Positions 56,900-64,000 of a stretch of DNA of 64,000 bases are shown piece by piece. Within the stretch, counting starts at the first letter, position 1; each line of letters starts with the position of its first letter. The position numbers and the translations under genes are program-made. This DNA is from Agrypnia vestita (taxonomy: Eukaryota; Arthropoda; Insecta; Trichoptera; Phryganeidae). The notes under the pieces are model-generated. The model had not been told where the DNA came from. It searched no databases and worked only from the letters and a program-made list of their open reading frames with translations. The DNA is taken from the NCBI GenBank assembly GCA_016648135.1, contig JADDOH010002586.1, positions 62,001 through 126,000 of the forward strand, written 5' to 3'.

Positions 56900-57881
56900 C
56901 TGATATTCTTTGAAAAAATAACCCACCTTAAAGGATCACACCATCCTGGGAGGGTAAAATTTAGTTGGAAATTGGGTGATTTTTTACAAGAAGGTGATTT
57001 TTATTATTTTAAATTTTTTTTCGCATTTGCAAATTCGATAAAAATTACGATTGCAAAAAAAAATAGTAAAATAATGGCAAAATTGTCATTGTCGCGTTGG
57101 ACTCGTATATATACATATTTTGACGTTTGACGGATAACCGTCCTGTCTCGCGACGCATTGTCGCGTTATCTCCCTCTCTTTCATGTAGAAACTGAAAGAA
57201 AAAAACACAGAAGTACACCTTTCGTTTATTTTTTTTGTTTTCGTCTATTAAGTGTTGGGATAACAATCTTAATATCCCGTATTGCTATTTTCCGAATACG
57301 GCCACATGTGTCAGTATCTTTCTTCTAGCAAGTCTTCCCTGGACTATACCCGGACAATTGTTTATTCAATGTTACAAATATTTACAATGTTTACAGTGTT
57401 TCCAAAATTAATTAAGCTTTTTTCATCATTGCTGAGGGTCTTGACAGCGAGTAAATACTAAATTGATTTGTCGCCCTGCCTGCTACACTAGTAATTTACT
57501 GTATTATAGCAGACATATATATATATATATATATATATATTTGTAGGTAAACTGTATGTAATGAATTTTGTTCGTCTTCCTCTCTATCTTCTTTTCTTAA
57601 TATTTTCCGCCGTGAGACAGATCACCGTTCCATGGAAAATGCATTTTAGCGCTGAGCTAGTTACGTCTGTCTCAGAAGTGAAATTCATCCCTGGTCAAAG
57701 CTTTCGCAAACATACCAGGGCCGGGCGTTAAATTGCAAATCAAATATCGTCACAATGTTGGTCAAAATTTGACTACCGTCCCGCAGTGCGGACGTTACGG
57801 GAGCTGTTCGGTAGAGGGCTAATTTTTTCGTTATCATAATTGTCATTTTCGTACACGACCAGTTGAAGTCATCACGTCACT
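56900..57881. other. Intergenic DNA with (TA)n at 57515-57540
   Basis: A (TA)13-like tract. GC rises towards 57600-57880, upstream of a possible first exon. Confidence 0.45.
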
Positions 57882-57920
57882 ATGGAAGAAGTGAAACAAG
57901 AGGAAAGTGCGTTACTAACG
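57882..57920 (+). CDS. Possible first coding exon (MEEVKQEESALLT)
   Basis: ATG at 57882 in the context TCACTATGG opens 13 codons ending AACG, followed by the donor GTAATG at 57921. The upstream 250 bp is GC-richer than average, as expected of a 5' untranslated region. The acidic start is not specific to any family and no downstream exon was identified before the end of the window. Chance occurrence is quite possible. Confidence 0.25.
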
Positions 57921-59126
57921 GTAATGTACCTAATAACTTCCCTAATATTTTGCCAATAAATTATCGACTCGTACAAAAAAGTTTGAGTTTGAAGTGATTT
58001 AGTGTTGTGTGTTTGTAATATTTTCTTATCGTTACAAGTGCTTCCGTTCAGTAAATAAACAGTGTCGTGTAATAATTAAATTATTTATAATTTATTCATT
58101 AACTCGTAATAAAAAAATATTAACGGTTTTCGAGTGAGACTACCTAAAATGCATTTTTGACTTTTTTGTACCAATACATAGAACTGTACTCTTTTCCGCA
58201 ACGTAAAATTAAAAAAATCTACTTTTTCAGAGAAAAGACACGTTAAATTGGTTAAACATGCTCAATCTGTATGTAAAGCCAAACTTCAAACAGCGCTCCT
58301 CTAAAATTGCTTTTTTGTACATGCCTTAGTTTACGTAGCGACCGTGGATACGCATACAGGACATACAGGGAGGTAACCCATCCTGAGACATGTTTTTCTT
58401 TTGGATTCTAATTGATTTGTAATTCGATTAAATGTTTATTTATTTATTTGATCAACAGAAAGACATTTGGGAGATATGGTAAGAAAATAATACAAAAAGT
58501 AGTTATATGTCTCCTACAATTGTAGGACAACACAGATGAGATAATGATAATAAAAACAGGCATGAATAAAAATCAGCGATAATAATGAAGGAAAATAAAA
58601 GTAAACAGTAATATTTAGTAATACGTATAATGTACATATATAATGCACATTGTCAGGGTTTCCAGTATCTACCTCACACCACACGACGGTACTCTTCATG
58701 TTTGGTATTAAAAATATATTTTTATTATCCAAAACAGCGCGATTATTTCGGCAGATTATGCCATTATCAACTGATAAACGTAGAATGTTTTATCGTTTGT
58801 TGATTTTTTAATTTTTCAAAATTAAAAATGGAGTTATTTACAATAAATTACGTTAGTTTACAAATAATTATTATAAAATATCTGATTAAATATATTCCTA
58901 GATTAATTAAGGTTTTTTGACCAACACATCCAATATGAAGTTGTGAAATTCAGAAACAAATTATATTTTTGATATTTCCTACGGCGGTTTGGTTTGTCTA
59001 TTTATAAAATGAACCTTCGGAATTTAAAGGTCACGTATTTATCTATTATAATGTTTATTTTGTAGGGAATTCACACTCTAATGTAATGTTTAATGTTAAT
59101 CAGTTTCCTTTCAATTTTCGGTAAGT
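57921..59126. other. Intergenic or intronic DNA, no gene seen
   Basis: If 57882 is a real first exon this would be its intron. Nothing else recognised. Confidence 0.4.
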
Positions 59127-59460
59127 TATGGCAAGCCTCGACGCCAGTTTGCCGTTGTCAATCAGTAAGTTTATACGGTGCCCACTTTGCGAGCTTCTTT
59201 ATTTTCCTAATTTGATGCAAATGAATCAATATCGTTTTTTCACTTACGCTGAAGGTTGTTGCAATTTCTGACGTGGTTTGAGGTGAATCCGCTTTCAATA
59301 TAGCTTTCAATTCGTCACTATCACTGTAGTCTCCGGTCGTCGACGAGGATCGTTGTTGAGGTCAAAAATTCAGAACAGAAACGATCAAACCAAAAACGCA
59401 CCGTACGTTCATTTGCGATACCTGGTCCATACGTGACGTTGATATTGCGTGCCATTTGTA
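59127..59460 (-). pseudogene. Old mariner transposase remnant, different lineage
   Basis: Minus-strand blocks: NVTYGPGIANERTVRFWFDR, NDPRRRPETTV, then DELKAILKADSPQTTSEIAT, TFSVSEKTILIHLHQIRKIK and KLAKWAPYKLTD, a stop, and RQTGVEACHNL. They correspond to the two DNA-binding halves of mariner transposases (RTVRFWF.RF, PRGRPET..D, V..DPSQTTSE, KT...HL..I.K.KKL.KW.P). Only the N-terminal half survives, with stops and shifts. It is clearly diverged from the three near-identical copies, so it represents an older, separate invasion. No terminal repeats were located. Confidence 0.85.
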
Positions 59461-59598
59461 ATGAAAAAATCCGTATGATAGATATATTGTAGATATTTCA
59501 TTTCTAAGTGAGTAGGTACGTGATCTTCTGTTCTGTCTCAAACAAACGTGGCGTCTGTTTGTCTGTTTACAACTACAATACAACTACAACTAGTCTAA

Positions 59599-60161
59599 AG
59601 GTACTGATTAGCATGCACAAAACTAGCATGCTCTAACAACTGTACACACTTGCTCGATATTAGTATGCTTATTTCAAACATGTTCATGAATGAGCATGCT
59701 CAAAGCTAACAATCCAACACAAGTGCCTATTACTGGCATGCTCTTATCGAAATTCAAGTGAACCGATAAATCAAAACAGTTCCCGTGTTTCCATCCGCAC
59801 AATTTTGATTTTAGTTTTTATAATTTTTAGTGAAAGATTTTAATCACTCTTGTCTTTTAATAATGTTTCATCAGCATTATTTCCTACTATATTATTTTTA
59901 TATAGCGGTGAACGAGTATTTCACAGATATTCGTGATTCCTATAAAAAGTCGCGTAAAGTAATGTTTTGACATCTCCCCAACGCGCCGTATTTGCTTCAT
60001 CTGTCGCGAACCGAGAAGATCGCATCGATAACTGATACTAGCCGCGAATGACAGCATGCTTTTCACGTATGCTCAAAAGATACCCCTTCCATGATGATCA
60101 TGCACATAAATCAACCGACGGTTGATTTTTGAGCCACTAATGAGCATGTGTATCAGTACCT
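59599..60161. mobile_element. 563 bp MITE, TAA duplication, GCATGC-rich
   Basis: AGGTACTGAT at the left faces ATCAGTACCT at the right. TAA flanks both sides (59596-59598, 60162-60164), a PIF/Harbinger-like 3 bp target. AGCATGC or close variants recur at 59610, 59626, 59664, 59692, 59737, 60053 and 60144, near both ends. No ORF. Confidence 0.8.
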
Positions 60162-60544
60162 TAATTCAACAATTCACCTTAGGACAGACAGGTATGATTC
60201 GTGTTAGATTATATAGTTTTTTTTGTAAATACTTGTAATTTTCACGTGCGCAGGCCTGCCTGCTACCACCAAGTCCATCAAGCAAGGCAGAGCGATTGTG
60301 TTATTTTACTAGATCGTATGAAAATCACCCAGGACCTTCCTCAACACGTATATTAATGAGCGTGTCGTGTGTTACAGAATCGGGTCTCGCGGTGCAATAA
60401 ACTATTGTTTCATTCAAAGATCAGGTCAAAGTTCTCGCCTATCGCAACAGTGTCGTCCGTGTAATATTATTGATATTGTCATTATGACGATCGAGTGTAT
60501 TCTATTTAAAGATAATAAACAAATAAACACTTATTAATTATGAT
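60162..60544. other. Intergenic DNA, no gene seen
   Basis: Nothing recognisable. Confidence 0.4.
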
Positions 60545-60872
60545 AAATTATAGGAGTATTACACGGATGTAGCTATTTATATAAGAATCGTGTCTGGATA
60601 AATAAATGGAAATTATTTTCGGATGGTCCAGGTCTTAAGACCTGTATGATCTAGCTTAAGTGATCATTCTGCACAATGTAACGTTCACAAATTACGTATT
60701 AAGAACATCCACACATTATCAAGATTTTGAATATATGTATTTATATAATTTGTTCCAAATCTGAAACCTTTCGTATGTTTAAAGGGTCTATGCTAGAGAT
60801 ATATGTGGTCCTTCTCATGAAATAGTATCTTTACATAGATTTCGCAGCTGGTAATGATACCTCTATATTTTT
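60545..60872 (+). repeat. Dispersed repeat D2, plus copy
   Basis: AAATTATAGGAGTATTACAC, TTCTGCACAATGTAACGTTC, AACATCCACACATTATCAAG and GGTAATGATACCTCTATATT match 15770 and 19255. Confidence 0.72.
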
Positions 60873-61878
60873 ATTAATTTAATTTATTATCGTAGTATAT
60901 AGGATTCCGTTAAAGTAGCCGTGCGCGTGTGTTTGGAATGGATGAATGGAATGACTTCAGATTTACAACTCCCTTCCATCTATCTGCTTCATGGATATAT
61001 ATATATATATATATATATACTTATTTATTAATTTATAATATAATAATTTTTAAATAATAATAAATAGTAAATTGATACACTCATGAACAGAATTGCATGT
61101 GTTATTAAGAAAGAATCTCAAATTCTACTGTTTTCTGCTGGGAATAACGGACTGGCGATTTCTTTGAAAAGAGACACCAGAGATACAAATGACAACATCA
61201 CATCGAGAAACGAAGACCGTAGAGAAATCATGTTTACTTCAAGATATCGAAATAAAAATGAAATCAGAAAGATTTGAATGCACGTACGATATCAAGTCAA
61301 GGTTTTTACTCGTAATACGAAAAGTAATAATTTTTCTGGCATGGACTAATAGACCACGAAGCACAGATCGCAGTACCAATGAAGTACCATTTTGATTAGT
61401 GACTAATTAAAAAGATTCTCTCATTGAATTATATATTTTTAAAAACACTTTCTGCATTTTAATATGTTGTCTCTGGTATGTGTGCATCGCATGATTTTAC
61501 GTAATTTAAAAAATATCCGATATAAACTTGGTACAGTGCGGTGTTGCGATTGAGAACTGATAAGCGGACGTACCTTACGCAATGTGGTCCGACCGTCACC
61601 TGACAACATTTCAGCTAGAAAATATTTGCACTCGCCATTTGCACGTCCTCTGCCAAACATTGATCAAATATTCACAAGTATCATACACAAGTAGGCGATG
61701 AAATTAACATTTCAGTCCATATTCTTCTCTTATCACGGTAGGGGGTCACCTCGTCATCGGTCAACCATATTGGAATTTCAGCATCTGATTAATTTGGTTG
61801 CCTTTATAATTTTTTTCTACTTTTCTAGAGACTTCGATAAATTAAAGAGTTAAGGTTGTTATTACGGTCGTTAGACAT
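60873..61878. other. Intergenic DNA with (TA)n at 60990-61019
   Basis: No gene supported; open frames 61083-61277 and 61189-61395 overlap and lack motifs. Confidence 0.4.
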
Positions 61879-61939
61879 ATTTAACTGTACCTGGTTGCGG
61901 ATATTTTATACGAACTGTATGTTTTTCCGAGAAACGATT

Positions 61940-61979
61940 CTCGACGTTTCGTTGAATTCTTATTCAACGTCATCAGGAG
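61940..61979 (-). ncRNA. Hammerhead-like ribozyme motif, left arm
   Basis: Minus strand: CTC (stem I), CTGATGA, C, GTTGAAT / AAGA / ATTCAAC (stem II, 7 bp), GAA, ACGT (self-complementary stem III), C (cleavage position), GAG (stem I). The core is intact apart from the extra C before stem II. Confidence 0.68.
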
Positions 61980-62099
61980 GACGACCTTTACCCACGGAGG
62001 TAGAGGGCGGACTGTTTACTGCTTTCGAGGGCGTAAATTAGTTAATTAGAGAAAAAGCAGTAATCAGTCCGCCCTCTATCTCCGCGGGTAAAGGTCGTC

Positions 62100-62139
62100 C
62101 TCCTGATGACGTTGAATAAGAATTCAACGAAATATCGAG
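62100..62139 (+). ncRNA. Hammerhead-like ribozyme motif, right arm
   Basis: Same as the left-arm motif but stem III is ATAT instead of ACGT. It is still self-complementary, although two bases changed. Confidence 0.66.
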
Positions 62140-62234
62140 AATCGTTTCTCCAAAAAACATACGGTTCGTATAAAACATCCGCAACCAGTTATGTACAGTT
62201 AAATAAATACTTCGAAAAATATTAGAAAAACATC

Positions 62235-62590
62235 TTCTTCTTCTTTTTTAGCCATCTATTCATTGCGATTGGGATAACATCATCGACCCACCTTTTTTGA
62301 TGCCGACCTATACCTCTCTTTTTATCCCACGGTCTGCATCGAAAATTCTGGGTGCCCATCTGTTCTTTCCTTGTCTAGCGACATGATCTGCCCATTGCCA
62401 TTTCAATTTGGCAATGTGGTCTGGCGTCTGATTTCTTCGTTTCTAATTTTGTCTCCAAGACTTACGCCTAGCATTTGTCTCTCCATAGACCGCTGTGTAC
62501 ATGGTATTTGCAATAAATGTCATAGTTTCTAGACCACACGTAATCATAGGTAGGATACATGCTTCAAAGTCTTTTCTTTTTAAATTCATT
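62235..62590 (-). pseudogene. Non-LTR RT C-terminal remnant, frameshifted
   Basis: Minus blocks: KKDFEACILPMITCGLETMT, SMERQMLGVSLGDKIRNEEI, then QTPDHIAKLKWQWADHVARQ, GKNRWAPRIFDADRGIKRGI and GRHQKRWVDDVIP. The pattern F..CILPV.TYG.ET, then MER.MLGISL.D...NEEIR, then IA.LKWQWAGH.AR....RW and GR...RW.DD is the classic C-terminal half of an insect LINE RT. Frameshifts and missing residues break it between blocks. Confidence 0.82.
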
Positions 62591-62685
62591 TTAACGTCTT
62601 TCTTTTTAAGTACCTATATGGTTGAGTTTTCCAGAAGATTCCTACCTAGTCCGATTCTATCCATATAAAGCGTGTTTTATTTTCA

Positions 62686-62930
62686 GAGGCGGAGAACTTT
62701 AAATTGAAATAAAACACAGAAAAATGTTTTAACTATCCATGAATTTGGTTTTCTAAAAATTCGACCTCCAGATTACGCCATGTACGTACCAGCCACGGCG
62801 GCCACATGTCCGGAATCATATTTAAATATTAATGCCATAAAAGTATCTGTCAAATAAAGTCAATTTCATGGATTTAAAAAATATTTTTCAGTGTTTTATT
62901 TCAATTTAAAGTTCTCCGCGTCTAAAAAAA
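62686..62930. mobile_element. Foldback MITE with ~60 bp inverted ends
   Basis: GCGGAGAACTTTAAATTGAA at 62693 faces TTCAATTTAAAGTTCTCCGC, continuing through ATAAAACACAGAAAAATGTT / TTTTTCAGTGTTTTAT to CATGGAT. The interior has a short GC-rich piece (CAGCCACGGCGGCCACATGT). No ORF. Confidence 0.8.
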
Positions 62931-62942
62931 AACATCCTTTAT

Positions 62943-63126
62943 ACGGCTACGACCGTAGCATCACCAGGGTACAATCAATACTTAATATACATACATGAAC
63001 TGTTATTAACATAATATTAATTAAAATACAGTTGCAACAGGAGGGAGTTCCAATAGTGGGGGTAGGTAGAGGGAGGGAGCTACGACCTACCTGACGAAGC
63101 TACGGTCGTAGCAAAATCCGGTTGTA
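62943..63126. mobile_element. Penelope-type fragment with divergent motif pair
   Basis: The minus motif at 62943-62967 (CTGGTGA, T, GCTAC/GGTC/GTAGC, then degenerate) and the plus motif at 63088-63126 point outward. AATAGTGGGGGTAGG between them is shared with 54540-54983. The sequence after the plus motif (GGTTG...GTGTTAAACAAA) matches the flank of the 54592 motif. Confidence 0.6.
63088..63126 (+). ncRNA. Hammerhead-like ribozyme motif
   Basis: Plus strand: TAC (stem I), CTGACGA, A, GCTAC / GGTC / GTAGC (stem II), AAA (GAA expected), ATCCGGT (stem III), T, GTA (stem I pairs TAC). One core base is altered. Confidence 0.58.
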
Positions 63127-63849
63127 AAAAATACAAAAATAAAGCTGTGTTAAACAAATTTTTTAAGATTTTATTAGAATTATCTAATATTGCATATTAA
63201 TGAAGCAAGCTTCGGTCACTACCTACCTCGCTTAGTATATAGAAATACCTGTTCTGAGGTACCTTATATTTGAAAACCATGTACCTACAGTAAAAATCAT
63301 GAAGGATAACATGCAAGATTCAAGAAAAAATTATGAAAAAAAAAATTAGTTTTACAACTCATATCAAAACAGTATCTTTCATGTGGATACACAAAAGATG
63401 TGGCAAACTGGAATAAAAATATGTAAAAAATAGAGTAAAAGTAAGGAAAAAGAGAGAACGTAATTTAGTAAAAAAAATATGAATAAAAAATATACATTAC
63501 AAGTAACAAGCTGGAAAAAAATATGTATGAAATCAGAGAAAGAAATTCACAGTAAAGTAACAATCAAGAATACAAATAAGAGTAATAATATTATCGTATG
63601 TTTTCTCTGCCTTTGTCTTCAAATTGTTAACGCTCTGTAAAATATAAAATGAATATATTCTTTAAAAAATGCGAAATAATCATTAAAGCGTGGGGCGTAT
63701 AAATCGAGAATATCCCTATACACATAAAATATTTGCCATAAAATTAATTTATATATTCGTGAAGATTTTTCAGTAAAAGTACAATGGTAATATTTCGGAA
63801 AATAAAAATATCAATATTTATTTCTTTACCCTTTAAAAGAGGCTTGTTA
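63127..63849. other. AT-rich DNA, no gene seen
   Basis: Nothing recognisable. Confidence 0.45.
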
Positions 63850-64000
63850 GGCCCGGTTGCGCCATCTGAAGTGAATTTTACTCGAGTAAAATTAACCCGA
63901 GTAAATTTTTTTTTTATCCGCCTAGGGTAAACTCGATTTCGGGTTGCAGAAACCTCTTTTTTATCACTGTCAAACCAATAGCACAGTATAGTAAAGCATA
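63850..64000. mobile_element. PIF/Harbinger-like MITE, left end, runs off window
   Basis: GGCCCGGTTGCGCC follows a TTA at 63847-63849, as in the family at 14503 and 47428. An internal palindrome TTTTACTCGAGTAAAA (63876-63891) follows. The right end would lie beyond 64000. Confidence 0.6.

Larger units (their letters stand above)
61879..62203. mobile_element. Inverted-repeat Penelope-type element, two ribozyme motifs
   Basis: Arms of about 147 and 152 bp (61879-62025, 62052-62203) are nearly perfect reverse complements around a 26 bp spacer: CTGGTTGCGGATATTTTATA faces TATAAAACATCCGCAACCAG. Each arm carries a hammerhead-like motif pointing outward. The ends resemble the flank of the 38560 locus. 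The plus open frame 61856-62041 is incidental. Confidence 0.7.

Noticed and set aside
1..64000. Search for bacterial operons, phage, toxin-antitoxin or defence systems
   Set aside because: No such gene organisation, ribosome-binding sites or protein motifs. The sequence is consistently insect-like.

Overview
The window looks like nuclear DNA of an insect, most likely a moth or butterfly. It is about two thirds A+T, has no bacterial-style gene packing and contains no complete host gene. It is filled with fragments of insect mobile elements: mariner, several non-LTR retrotransposon lineages, Penelope-like fragments, tRNA-derived SINEs, and hAT-like, PIF/Harbinger-like and foldback MITEs. The order-level guess is inference from repeat style and from one small secreted-peptide exon; nothing in the window proves it.

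Layout. 1-4260 is satellite-like: a degenerate ~115 bp array with a TTAGG-like tract, a 533 bp tandem repeat with an inverted partial copy, an A/T-block array and a cluster of very GC-rich short hairpins. 4789-9545 holds foldback MITEs and a nested pair of inverted-repeat elements. 9602-12302 is bounded by ~50 bp inverted repeats and contains a jockey-like fragment and mariner copy 1. 15559-15663 is the best host coding exon (small secreted protein); mariner copy 2 follows, inserted in a (TA)n tract. 17.4-34 kb is intergenic DNA with dispersed MITEs and minus-strand RT remnants. 35-42 kb has Penelope-like and RT fragments. 42-52 kb holds a second jockey fragment, a hAT MITE inside a SINE, and an RT C-terminus with its terminal repeat. 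52.99-54.23 kb is mariner copy 3. 54.5-64 kb contains an RT remnant, Penelope-like inverted repeats, a perfect 62 bp palindrome, a GC-rich unexplained ORF region, a possible first exon at 57882, an older mariner remnant and more MITEs.

The most interesting signal is a recurring RNA-like motif: CTGANGA, one extra base, a hairpin, then GAAAC or a near variant. It occurs at eight sites (35260, 38614, 38657, 39341, 54592, 61940, 62100, 63088) plus one decayed copy (62943). The hairpin stems have unrelated sequences yet remain paired. At the best sites a short self-complementary segment follows, and the outer flanks also pair. This is the layout of a minimal type I hammerhead ribozyme, as reported in Penelope-like retroelements. 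One copy lies about 100 bp after an ORF remnant that resembles the C-terminus of a Penelope-like protein, and three loci carry outward-pointing pairs.

No genes act together as a pathway here. The three mariner copies share near-identical sequence but each carries different disabling lesions. The RT fragments are 5'-truncated or decayed. Limits: without alignments, family names rest on motifs recognised by eye, and boundaries are good to a few bases only where a target duplication is stated.
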